From Zygaena filipendulae (taxonomy: Eukaryota; Arthropoda; Insecta; Lepidoptera; Zygaenidae), in NCBI GenBank assembly GCA_907165275.2, contig OU015669.1:3122501-3186500 (forward strand): a stretch of DNA of 64,000 nucleotides, written 5' to 3'. The notes beneath the pieces were generated by a model. That model saw only the letters and a program-made list of their open reading frames with translations. It searched no databases and was not told where the DNA came from. Shown here piece by piece: positions 12,561 through 22,375 of this stretch; positions within the stretch are counted from its first letter, which is position 1; each line of letters begins with the position of its first letter. The position numbers were made by a program, and so were the translations under genes.

Positions 12561-13213
12561 GATCTCATAAATTACACAGTCCCATACAAAAGTTCACTTA
12601 AAAACTGTACACAATCGTGTTTACGTAGTTATAGGTGTGGTTATATTGATTTGTAATATTTAATTATATTTGTGTTAAATGCAATGAACACATAATATTA
12701 CTTATGTTATTTCTTTACTAAAACTGTACCTAAAGCATAAGGTGAAAACGTAATACCTAAATACTATACGGTCTCATGACCTGATTTAAAAGCGCACCCA
12801 AATGTTCTAGTGGGCGCTCATTTCATGAGGACATTTTATGACGCTGATTGTGTATCTACTTTTTATATGAGATCAATGATTCTACGCCAATTTTACCGTT
12901 AGAATCTTTCAGCTATATGGACGATTCACTGACAGCCGCCGACCGAATCAGCTACGGCTCTACCTGTCAGAGTAACTTGTCACCACAGAGAGATAATGAT
13001 TCGGCTCCGTATACCAGACGCCCGCGACTAGCCGCTGAGTGGAAATAAGGTCTTGCTTAAAAGCTATTCAGGTAATCATTTAACATTTCTGAGTGCGATA
13101 GTTGGTTTATTGTTTTGTGACTTTTTGAGGTTTGGTATTTATTATTTTGTTGTAAATTTTCAATGAATCAGTAAAAGATAAATGCACTTTTATAGACTAA
13201 TAAATGAACTCAC

Positions 13214-13242
13214 CAGAAAGTTATAAAAAGCACAACCACACT
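13214..13242 (-). promoter_or_regulatory. GST2 non-coding first exon and initiator
   Basis: On the minus strand GTGTCAGTGTGGTTGTG contains the TCAGT initiator (plus 13240-13244) followed by about 29 nt to a GTGAGTTC donor. It pairs with the CAG acceptor at 11565-11567, giving an 8-nt leader before the ATG at 11556. The core is nearly identical to the GST1 first exon. TGCGATAA lies about 40 bp upstream in both copies. Confidence 0.6.
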
Positions 13243-13670
13243 GACACACGACTACAAACGGAATGATTTTGATTCTTTATCGCAGTAATAATATACCTAC
13301 GACGTACAGACGTATCCCTACTTGTTGAATTGTGTTTTAAACTGATTTCAAATTATGCTTTAGCATAATTTGAAATAATTTGATTGATTAGCCGTCCTCC
13401 TTCCTTCAGAATTAAAAGTAGCTGTGTGCCAAACACGGTTTATTAGTTTTAGTGGTTTTATTTTTATGGACACTTTCACAATGGCGTCTGACATTTAATA
13501 ACTTTTGCTGAGAAATTTCCCAAAATTCCATGGGTTTTCAAGTAATACCTATCTGTCAAAGATTAAAATAATAAGTATGTATTCCATCATCAGCCGTTTT
13601 TATCACGATTTTAATATTTTGTATGAACAAATATCTGAATAATTTAAAATCTGAAAAAAAAAAACATTAT

Positions 13671-13796
13671 TAACAGCTGAATTTTTGTATGCAGCTTAGT
13701 GAATATTTGTATAATGGCCACATAGTCCTATAAATTTAGTGGTGCGTTTTCTTAGTTTTACGCTTGAATATTGTCGATTCCATGGGAATACTTTTT
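13671..13796. repeat. Dispersed repeat D, copy 1
   Basis: About 125 bp including GCAGCTTAGTGAATATTTGT and AATTTAGTGGTGCGTTTTC. A second copy at 62791-62912 matches closely over most of its length. The class is not recognised. Confidence 0.55.
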
Positions 13797-13974
13797 TCAT
13801 TAATGACCGTAGGACAAAGGTAAGTGCACTCTTTGCCTAAATCAAACAGTGTCCTACCAAAACATTTTGAAATCGACCTAGCTATGATAATACCATAAGA
13901 TAGCAGGACATACCTACCTAATAAATTTTAATAATATCTACATAATGTACTTGCTAACGGCTCATCATCAGTAC

Positions 13975-14096
13975 ACGAATGCACGAGGAAGGCGGCCATT
14001 AGGGAGGAGTGGCGGCGTGTTGTGAAGCTTGCCACACTAAAGTGATGACCACGACCACTCTGTCAAGAGTGATACCGACGAAGAAGAAGAAGTTGC
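13975..14096 (+). pseudogene. LINE 3'-end fragment (last codons of a pol-like ORF)
   Basis: In frame the plus strand reads A-I-R-E-E-W-R-R-V-V-K-L-A-T-L-K-stop (stop 14042-14044), followed by a short 3' UTR ending GACGAAGAAGAAGAAG. A tryptophan-basic tail and a simple-repeat 3' end are typical of a 5'-truncated non-LTR retrotransposon. The clade is not certain. Confidence 0.5.
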
Positions 14097-14780
14097 AAAT
14101 TATAAACCACTTGTTTTGCTATCAGAACACATTTTATTGCAAAGTATATAAGAAATAGTGTGAGACTACTTACTCGTAAATGTAACCTAATAAATAAATA
14201 AAAAAAACAGTGTCGCAATTAAAATTTAATAAAGGTTTAACTTTTGTATCTACTATCCATCGTTTGTTACTGACCGTTATTTCACCTCTTCAATAGTTTC
14301 TCTTGATTCAGTCAGATTACATTACATTATTTATACATACAAAATAGTAAACCGTTACTACCTACTTTAAAAACTTTACTTTTACAACTGCATTAACTCT
14401 TCTTAAAATATCATGGGCGTAACTTGTCTTGTCCGCCATCGTAGGTAATACTAATGTATTGACAAAGTTACGATATATTGGATACTCAGATAAACTTCAA
14501 AGAATACACGGAGGCAGGAGAAGAGCTATATAACATGGGACAAGGAGAGGTTACAACGAATGATAATGATGAGTAAATATCCTTCGGGTGCCAGGACCTA
14601 GAATGTTATGTAAGGTCATAAGGTCTATCTATTTTTCAGAACGTCCACTTCCTGAATAACAACTTCCCTTAACGTCCAGTATTATCAACTGATTAATGAC
14701 TACAGCTGGAGAAAGATCTTCATTAAAGATCTCCTATATGCCAGTGCCGTGACTCACATGGAACAAGAGCCATTATATTA

Positions 14781-15027
14781 CTAGCTGTCCCGCGCGGTTT
14801 CACCCGCGATAATTTCCATATAAACTTTTCGACCCGCGGAATTGTTCCATATAAACTTTTCGACCCCTTTTCATCCCCTTAGGGGTTGAATTTTCAAAAA
14901 TCCTTTCTTATCGGATGCCTACGTCATACAAAGAACACACCCTCCAAGTTTCAGGTCTCACGATCAGCAGTTTAGGCTGTGCGTTGATCCATCAGTCGAT
15001 CAGGACAAAGGATTTTATGAATATAGA
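14781..15027 (-). mobile_element. Helitron-like non-autonomous element, second subfamily
   Basis: The plus strand starts CTAGCTGTCCCGCGCGGTTT (3' end of a minus-oriented element, preceded by A) and ends TTTTATGAATATAGA. The interior, with CCCCTTTTCATCCCCTTAGG, differs from the main subfamily. The stem CGCGGTTTCACCCGCG is kept. Confidence 0.6.
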
Positions 15028-15900
15028 TATAAACAAAAAAATAGATTCTAAAGAACTTTATGTAAAATTGAAGTTTTAAAAGAACAAAAACAAAGAAAAT
15101 TTTCTCAAAAGTTTTTAATCGTCGCAGACCTAATAACAGTGTACTCGTAGTAAACACAACAGTTATCTCATTTATAATGTATGCAAAAGTGCAGTGTGGG
15201 CTCTGCGTATATAATTTTCCTTCATGAAGTGACTTAAAATAAATCAATAATTAAAGAAAGTATTGTTCGATAACGCAAGTTAATGGCAAAAGTGCATTTT
15301 GTGTTTAAAGAATCTTTATTATCATAACGACTTACAAGTCTTTTACATGATAACATACTAAATAACAGTTTTAAGCTGGTGGGTCGATTGCAAAAGATTG
15401 GAAAACAGTTTCAATAAAATTATTAATAATTTTTTTTTTTTTTTTTTTTTTGCTTCTGGCAACCCTACGAATAACAGCTGATTTTCTAAGTCCCGTAAAT
15501 TTTATTAAATTTTAATTGTAATTTTGATAATTAAAGCTCAATTCCAATGTAATAGATTAAATTTGTGATAAATGATAAGTGATATTAATAGGTTTTGCGT
15601 TTTAAACTGGATTTGGTGTGATTTGTAAGAGTTCAATGATTGAGAGTGACAGGTAGTTTTGGTGTTCATATTTTATGATTTATTTGCTAATTTTTACCAA
15701 TTAAATACTAAATTAACTAGCTTTCTCGGTTTATAACTGATATATTGCATTGTCGTTCGTATATTGTCTGTGTTAATTGTGTAATTTCACTGATTATTAC
15801 AATTTACCGGTAACCTAAAACTACCCGTTCTTGTGAAACAACTCCTTGAAATATATATATTTTTTCTTTTTTTGATAATATTTCATTTATAAAGTACAGA

Positions 15901-17511
15901 ATGACGACCCGTAAGGCTTTGGCTCGCCAGGAGGAGGCTAAACTCCAACTGGTTTTACAGGAATTAAAGGTTTCCAAGGACTTGTGTGCACAACTCACAA
16001 GTGAAAGAGAAGATAATGAAAGAGAGCTCTTACAATTAATCAATAGCAATAGCAAATTGAAATCAGAAATGTCAGCTTTATATTCAAAATATAATTGTAT
16101 TGTTGAGGAGCGGGACCATCTCCAGAATATTGTAGATAGGTTTGACCAGTGCAGTGAAGAGTATGAGCAAGTCCTCAAAAAGACTTCTACACTGGAGCGG
16201 GAGCTTCGTGATGCCCATCTACACATCTCCGACCTGGAAGACGCTGCTCAAAATGTCACTGTGCAGCAAAATGAAAGTTTATTTCACGAGTTAGTGGAGA
16301 TTGCCCCGCAGTTGGTTTCTGCTACAAAAATTAAACCAATTGTGACTATAGACCTCACAAAGGACGAGTCAACAATCAATACCAAACATACAAGAAATTT
16401 GTTGCATTGTAGCAGGAACAAACTTAAAAAATATATAAAAATTAATAGATACATTAGAAAAACTCAGAAACTAATAAAAAGTCAAAAATCCATATCATTG
16501 TGTGCAAAGGCTAGTAAGGAAAATATTACATTGTTGGATGATTTAGAAAGATGCACAAATAAATTACAAAGTAGTAGGTTACAGTTTGAAGCTGACACTC
16601 AACAATTAAAATTACAAATCCAACAACTAACAGATTCCTTACATTCAATTAATAAAAAATATGAGACATCTCAAGTTGTGATTAGGGAGTACTCTTGTGC
16701 AGTGAATGATCTTATAAAACTTTCAAACAGTAATACAAACTCTCAGAACTCATCGGTAAACAATCACAGGAGTAATTTTGTTCGCTCAAGTCATTCGCAG
16801 CGGGGGAGTGGGCCCTCTTCCTCTTCTAATGTCTCAATGCATGAAGGTTTGAGTGTCTGTTCTGAGCAGTCATTAAACTCTATGCAAAAAACGATTATGT
16901 TTAGTGATGACATAGGAAGAAATATGGGTTCTATTATAAACTCTCATTTCAAGGGACATTCTATCCTTAATAACTGCTCACCTTCAGCAGATTTTCATGA
17001 TATTCTAAATAAAATATTGCAAAGTAATCTTAAAGATTACACAAATTTAATTATTTTTGTCAAAAATAGGGGAAAAGTATGCAAAAAAGATCTTATTAAA
17101 TATTGTGATTATTTGGCAAGCCTAAACTTAAAAAAGATAATTTTGTTTACATTCCCCTACTGTAAAACATTGCCAGAAGCAGAAAACAACCTTAGATATA
17201 AGCTGAATGAGTGTTTATACACTGTCTCAAAGTATAATGAAAAATTTCATGTAATTGACACTAACACTTTTGTTAGTAATAAAGTATATTATTTGACAAA
17301 AGGTAGGCATTACCTTTCCCATAATTTTAAGCGACAGGTAGCATTTTCGCTATCATATTTTTTAAATATTTCAGCCAAGAAGTTGGCTACTAACTCTGCC
17401 TCTATTGAGCAGTTTACTGACAACTATATTGACATGGAACACAACAATAATGTTGACATTCTTAGTAATAACTTAATTACATTGGAATCAATTCCAAATC
17501 ATTTAAATTAA
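15901..17511 (+). CDS. LINE ORF1 protein: coiled coil plus SGNH-like domain
   Basis: 536 aa, the ORF1 of the LINE, expected to bind the element RNA and assemble the ribonucleoprotein. Residues about 5-115 form a strongly charged heptad-like coiled coil (EEAKLQLVLQELKVSKD..., LERELRDAHLHISDLED), followed by a lysine-rich stretch (about 150-190), a second coiled coil (about 205-265) and a Ser/Asn-rich linker (280-330). Residues 333-490 resemble the SGNH/GDSL esterase domain of CR1-type ORF1 proteins (MFSDDIGRNMG, LIIFVKNRG, TKGRHYLSHNFKRQVAF), but the GDS serine position reads SDD. It may therefore be inactive as an esterase. No PHD finger or CCHC knuckle is seen. The start has no alternative upstream in frame. 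The SGNH assignment is an inference from motif order. Confidence 0.75.
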   Translation: MTTRKALARQEEAKLQLVLQELKVSKDLCAQLTSEREDNERELLQLINSNSKLKSEMSALYSKYNCIVEERDHLQNIVDRFDQCSEEYEQVLKKTSTLERELRDAHLHISDLEDAAQNVTVQQNESLFHELVEIAPQLVSATKIKPIVTIDLTKDESTINTKHTRNLLHCSRNKLKKYIKINRYIRKTQKLIKSQKSISLCAKASKENITLLDDLERCTNKLQSSRLQFEADTQQLKLQIQQLTDSLHSINKKYETSQVVIREYSCAVNDLIKLSNSNTNSQNSSVNNHRSNFVRSSHSQRGSGPSSSSNVSMHEGLSVCSEQSLNSMQKTIMFSDDIGRNMGSIINSHFKGHSILNNCSPSADFHDILNKILQSNLKDYTNLIIFVKNRGKVCKKDLIKYCDYLASLNLKKIILFTFPYCKTLPEAENNLRYKLNECLYTVSKYNEKFHVIDTNTFVSNKVYYLTKGRHYLSHNFKRQVAFSLSYFLNISAKKLATNSASIEQFTDNYIDMEHNNNVDILSNNLITLESIPNHLN

Positions 17512-17564
17512 ATAATAGGACAACAGAGAAGTCCTCTGGCACTAGTTTAACTAATTTAGCTGAC

Positions 17565-20456
17565 ATGTCCAATGATTGTTATTATCTAGAACAGAGCCGA
17601 AACAAAAAACCTATTTCAAATAAATGTTGTATTAACCTTGTGCATCAAAATATATATTGTATGACAGCAGGCAAGCAGCTGGAGCTGGAATTATTCATGA
17701 ATTCGGAGAATATTAGTATTATGTGTATTACAGAACACTGGTTAAAGGCGCACCAACTCATGTTTAGTTTCAGTAATCACCAGGCCGGCAGCTCATTTTG
17801 CAGGGTGAATGCAATACATGGAGGGTCACTAATTTTATTAAATAAAAAACTTAAGTTTAAAGAACGAAAAGATATTGTGTCTCTCTCTGTGGAATGTGTA
17901 ATAGAGCTTGCTTGTGTAGAATTGGAGCGATTTATTATTGTTTGTGTATATAGACCTCCTTCTGGTGACTACAATTATTTTTCAGAAGTTATGGATGTTA
18001 CTTTATCCAAATTAAGTAACTGTGGTAAGAATCTGTTTGTTTGTGGAGATTTTAATGTTAATATTCTTGAAAAAACCTCCACATCATTTAATATCCTAAA
18101 TTTATTCAAATCATATAATCTTTTGCACTTATTCATGGAGCCTACTAGGATATGCACTACCACTTCTACATGTTTAGATAATATTTATAGTGATGTAATT
18201 CCCAAGTACAAGAACATTATTAATAAATTAGACTCTGATCACTCTGGTCAATTTATAAATTTTGAAATAATTAAAAAACCTTTGGCTAAAAAAAAAATTA
18301 GTTATGTGCCGGTAACAGCTGATCGCTTGGAGCGTATGAGAGTTGATTTGATTAGTAACTTGCCTTTTTTACAATCCAATTTAGATCCAAATTCTTTATA
18401 TAATTCATTCTTTCATTCATTCACTAATCAGTTTAACACAATATTTAGTTCCAGAGTGATTACAGTTACTGAAAGACCAGTGTTTAGCGATTGGGCAACG
18501 GTAGGAATTCATAAAAGTAGGCAAGTGTTATACAAGTTGTACTATGAAAGACAGTTCAACAATGGTGAAGAGTTTAAAGAATATTTAAAATCATACTCAA
18601 AGATTTTCAAAAACGTTTGCGTGTTGGCTAAATCGCATTTTATCAGTTCTAAGATCAAAAATAGTAATAATAAAATTAAGGCTACATGGAAAGTAATTAA
18701 TGAAGAAACTGGTAAAGCTAAATTTAATGATACTACTTTCAAGTTATGTGTTAATGGAAAAGTTATTAAGTCAGATTTGGAAGTCGCGAATGAGTTTGAA
18801 AGCTTCTTCGCTAATATACCAGTTTCTTTAACCAGTACTTTAAGCTCTTCCACCACGATTTCGGAGTCTCTTCTTAAGGCGAATGTTCCAGAATGTGCTA
18901 GTGAATTTAATTTTAGCTATGTAAGTGTATTTGATATTTTTAAGGTTTTTAAGACAATAAATCTTAAGAAAACCGCCGATTTGTGGGGGATTTCTGTTAC
19001 GATTATAAATTCATTGATTGAAATTATTGCACCAGATTTAGTTATTATATTTAATAGATGTATAGACTGTGGTGTGTTTCCTGACCTAATGAAGTATAGT
19101 AAAATAACACCTTTGTTTAAAACAGGTAGTACATCGGACCCTAATAACTTTAGACCAATTTCGGTACTACCAACATTTAGTAAAATATTTGAAAAGCTTA
19201 TGCTAGACCAACTTATCATATATTTTTATAGAAACGACTTGCTGCATCAAAAACAGTTCGGTTTTACTCGTGGTCGCTCTACAACTGATGCAGGAATCAA
19301 ATTAATTGAAAATATTTTTGAAGCCTGGGAGGAGTCACGCGACGCTTATGGAGTGTTTTGTGATTTGTCCAAGGCATTTGATTGTGTTTTGCATACAACT
19401 TTGGTCAGGAAGCTACACTACTACGGAATAAGAGGCGTGGCTTTGGATCTTCTTACTTCCTATTTAAGTGATAGGATCCAAAGGGTTGAGGTCAACGGCA
19501 AGCGATCAAATGGATCTGCCGTAATGATGGGTGTACCGCAAGGATCTATATTAGGACCATTCCTGTTCCTTGTCTATATAAACGACTTACCTTATCTGGT
19601 GAAGGAGACCCATGAGATAGTATTGTTTGCAGATGATACATCTTTAGTATTTAAGGTTAATAGACAGCAATCGGCTATAGACGATGTGAACAATGCTCTC
19701 TCTAAAATAGTACACTGGTTTAATGCTAATAATTTATTACTAAACCGCAGTAAAACTAAATGTATTAGATTCGTAACAAAAAATGTCAAACAGGTTAAAA
19801 CGAGTGTAAAACTTAACAATGACGATTTGGAACTGGTCGATGAAACTGTCTTTCTGGGTATAACACTAGACGCAAAATTACAATGGGGCCCACATATAGA
19901 AAAGCTATCGGGCAGACTTAGCTCAGCTGCTTTTGCTGTTAAGAAAATTCGTCAAATAACTGATATTAATACTGCACGTCTAGTTTATTTTAGTTATTTT
20001 CACAGCATTATGTCATACGGTATACTGCTGTGGGGTAATGCCGCAGACATCGAGTCTATATTCGTGTTGCAGAAACGAGCTGTTCGGGCCATCTATAAGT
20101 TGGGCCCTCGGGAGTCATTAAGAACTAAATTCAGCGAGTTTAAAATAATGACTGTATACTCTCAGTACATATACGAGAATTTATTATATGTTCACAAAAA
20201 TTTAGGCAACTTTAAGAAAAACAGTGACTTACATAATCATAACTTAAGAAATAAAGACAAACTCACTGTGCCTACTAGTAGGCTCCATAAAATTTCTAAT
20301 TCTTTTAAAGGGCAATGTATACGCTTTTACAACAAACTGCCAAACGATGTGTTTGATTTGTCAATTAATAAATTTAAGAGCTTGATTAAACGCACTTTGT
20401 GCGATAAAGCCTATTATAGCGTAAAAGATTATTTAAATGATACAAACTTTTGGTAA
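17565..20456 (+). CDS. LINE ORF2: apurinic-type endonuclease and reverse transcriptase
   Basis: 963 aa, intact. The N-terminal endonuclease (about 20-235) shows HQN (Asn29), ITEHW (Glu57), VYRPPSGD, CGDFNVN and DSDHSGQF, the full set of EEP-fold catalytic motifs for nicking target DNA. The reverse transcriptase (about 500-780) has FRPISVLPTFSKIFEK, QFGFTRGRSTTDA, FCDLSKAFDCV, GVPQGSILGPFLFLVYINDLP and FADDTSLVF (Asp690, Asp691 of the active site). A C-terminal region with LWGNA and QKRAVRAI follows, typical of CR1-like LINEs. No RNase H domain or zinc knuckle is seen. It starts 53 bp after ORF1, so translation probably needs reinitiation or a similar route. Confidence 0.93.
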   Translation: MSNDCYYLEQSRNKKPISNKCCINLVHQNIYCMTAGKQLELELFMNSENISIMCITEHWLKAHQLMFSFSNHQAGSSFCRVNAIHGGSLILLNKKLKFKERKDIVSLSVECVIELACVELERFIIVCVYRPPSGDYNYFSEVMDVTLSKLSNCGKNLFVCGDFNVNILEKTSTSFNILNLFKSYNLLHLFMEPTRICTTTSTCLDNIYSDVIPKYKNIINKLDSDHSGQFINFEIIKKPLAKKKISYVPVTADRLERMRVDLISNLPFLQSNLDPNSLYNSFFHSFTNQFNTIFSSRVITVTERPVFSDWATVGIHKSRQVLYKLYYERQFNNGEEFKEYLKSYSKIFKNVCVLAKSHFISSKIKNSNNKIKATWKVINEETGKAKFNDTTFKLCVNGKVIKSDLEVANEFESFFANIPVSLTSTLSSSTTISESLLKANVPECASEFNFSYVSVFDIFKVFKTINLKKTADLWGISVTIINSLIEIIAPDLVIIFNRCIDCGVFPDLMKYSKITPLFKTGSTSDPNNFRPISVLPTFSKIFEKLMLDQLIIYFYRNDLLHQKQFGFTRGRSTTDAGIKLIENIFEAWEESRDAYGVFCDLSKAFDCVLHTTLVRKLHYYGIRGVALDLLTSYLSDRIQRVEVNGKRSNGSAVMMGVPQGSILGPFLFLVYINDLPYLVKETHEIVLFADDTSLVFKVNRQQSAIDDVNNALSKIVHWFNANNLLLNRSKTKCIRFVTKNVKQVKTSVKLNNDDLELVDETVFLGITLDAKLQWGPHIEKLSGRLSSAAFAVKKIRQITDINTARLVYFSYFHSIMSYGILLWGNAADIESIFVLQKRAVRAIYKLGPRESLRTKFSEFKIMTVYSQYIYENLLYVHKNLGNFKKNSDLHNHNLRNKDKLTVPTSRLHKISNSFKGQCIRFYNKLPNDVFDLSINKFKSLIKRTLCDKAYYSVKDYLNDTNFW

Positions 20457-21519
20457 TGAATTGCTCTTTTCTATTTTTATTTTATTTTTTCATTTGACGC
20501 GCAAGGTCAGATTTTAGATTATACTTGTTAAATGATTTTTTGTAAAGTTGTGTGCGTACTATGTAGCCGTTAGTGGCCTTACCTGTTTATTGAATTAAGA
20601 ATCAATTTCATTGACACGATAGTGACTAGATATGTCATGCTCACTCAAATGTACCGCTGGCGGTGGCGTGTGAGTCGGGTCGCTCGGTTCCCTCTAATAT
20701 GGTTGAGCGGGGCGGGGCTTACGAGCACGTCATACTCGTGAACGGGTGCTGTCAGTTGGTGCTGGTCATGTCTGGTCTACTATTATAGATAATCCTAGTT
20801 TAACTCCTAATGTATCTATATCTGTACGATAGTTTATTGCTGGCTGCGGCTCATTGTTCTCACATAATGGGAATATCAGTGAACACAAATTTTATAGAAT
20901 TTTTATTTGACGGGTAATATTAGACTATAGTTGTCATATTAATTGATTTGTTAAAAAGTTGTGTGCGCACTATGTAGCCATTACCGGCCTTACCTGTTTA
21001 TTAAATTAAGAATCAATTTCATTGACACGATAGTGACTAGATATGTCATGCTCACTCAAATGTACCGCTGGCGGTGGCGTGTGAGTCGGGTCGCTCGGTT
21101 CCCTCTAATATGGTTGAGCGGGCGGGGCTTACGAGCACGTCATACTCGTGAACGGGTGCCGTCAGTTGGTGCTGGTCATGTCTGGTCTACTATTATAGAT
21201 AATTCTAGTTTAACTCCTAATGTTTCTGTACGGTAGTTTATTGCTGGGTACGGCTCATTGTTCTCACATAATTAATTACAAGTTGAGTTACCACTAATTA
21301 TATTATAGATATATCTATATTGTAACTTTAAACTGACAGCGTGCTGCTGAAGAGTTTGTTGGCAGCTTCTTCTCTTCAGCCATAGCACTAGGAAGCTGTG
21401 AGGGGTGGACATTTTATGGGTGCTGTCATGGTAGCTGTAGTTATACTAACGTCAAAAAGAGCCACATTATGGGCCAAATTTGAATAAAGGATTTGACTTT
21501 GACTTTGACTTTGACTTTA
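20457..21519 (+). repeat. LINE 3' UTR with 410-bp tandem duplication and TTTGAC tail
   Basis: Two near-identical units of about 400 bp lie head to tail: GTTGTGTGCGTACTATGTAG at 20548 recurs (one change) at 20958, giving a 410-bp period. Each unit carries the GC-rich block GCTGGCGGTGGCGTGTGAG and TGGTTGAGCGGG. Differences are few (for example ACGATAG against ACGGTAG), implying a recent duplication or conversion. The element ends AATAAAGGATTTGACTTTG with four to five TTTGAC units to about 21518. Confidence 0.85.
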
Positions 21520-22375
21520 CTTATACATAGAGACGTCCTGCATTAAATATTTCCTTAGTTTTAGTTTAAAAGTTCTGATACTGTTAGAGTTCTTAATATA
21601 ATCTTATATGATATATAATTACAATATTTGGCAACTTGTTCGTAATGTTCTTATTATTTATTTAAAAGGTTAAAAGGTTAGGCGTTTGACCTCAGCTCAC
21701 CAGATAGAAAGATGAATGGTAGAACGGTGGTGTCGTCGAATATTGTTGTCATACCTTATACCTAGCTTGAAATAGCAAGTAGTACTTTATAATAGTACTT
21801 TATGTCATATAAGCCTTTTTGTTTGTAAAATAATTAATTAACAAGTAAAAGAGTTTCAAGTTTTCTGATATTTTGAAGATATCTATTGATAACCTACCTA
21901 TGTAGAATGTAGATATCTACGTTTCGCTAGAGTGATCTGTTAAAATTTCAATGCTTTTAGATCATGCGATCTGGGCCCTTATTCACTATGACCAACAACA
22001 TTTCTTGCCCATAACGCGCGACCCAAAAACGCATTTCCAAACGTTCTAGATACCAATATACTAGAAATTATTATTCTTTATGCCATAAAAAACGTTGTAA
22101 ATGTATTTTTTTGCAGTGAAACTTCTTTGATTACGAGGGAAAGATGATTTTTGCGGCGTCTTATCTTACCGCGGCGTGTTATGGTCATAGTGAATAAGGG
22201 CCCTGTTGAATCCAAGTGACCAAATAACTAAAGTCATCATCGGTTTTTCTAACTCCTTTTCTACACTTAAGCCGCTACGATCAGTGCTATTAAATAGTTA
22301 CATTTAAAAATAAGACACGACATAGGTGGGATCCGTTGCTTCGAATTGATTTTCTAATTTAAATCGTTTTTAAAT
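21520..22375. other. Intergenic region between the LINE and GST3
   Basis: No gene seen. MITE A copy 2 occupies 21971-22205. The remainder is AT-rich unique-looking sequence. Confidence 0.6.
21971..22205. mobile_element. MITE family A, copy 2
   Basis: About 235 bp with both inverted repeats intact (CTGGGCCCTTATTCACTATG on the left and GTGAATAAGGGCCCTG on the right), in opposite orientation to copy 1. The interior keeps CGCATTTCCAAACGTTCTAG and TTCTTTATGCCATAA. Confidence 0.75.

Larger units (their letters stand above)
13243..15451. other. Intergenic region upstream of GST2
   Basis: No gene seen. It holds repeat D copy 1 (13671-13796), a LINE 3' fragment (about 13975-14096), a Helitron-like element (14781-15027), and a 22-bp T run just before the LINE. 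The first part aligns with the GST1 5' flank. Confidence 0.6.
15452..21519 (+). mobile_element. Apparently intact CR1/L2-like non-LTR retrotransposon
   Basis: About 6 kb: a 5' leader (start uncertain, placed after a T run at about 15430-15451), ORF1 (15901-17511), a 53-bp spacer, ORF2 (17565-20456), a 1-kb 3' UTR with a 410-bp tandem duplication, AATAAAGG and a TTTGAC-repeat tail. Both ORFs are uninterrupted, so the copy is young and possibly still able to move. A simple-repeat tail in place of poly(A), and an ORF1 with coiled coil plus SGNH-like domain, fit the CR1/L2/Daphne group; the exact clade needs a tree. No target-site duplication was recognised. Confidence 0.85.

Noticed and set aside
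15804..16226. 140-codon minus-strand frame
   Set aside because: Antisense shadow of the coiled-coil part of LINE ORF1.
20961..21236. 91-codon open frame in the LINE 3' UTR
   Set aside because: Lies within the second 410-bp unit; the first unit does not keep the frame and no homology is recognised.
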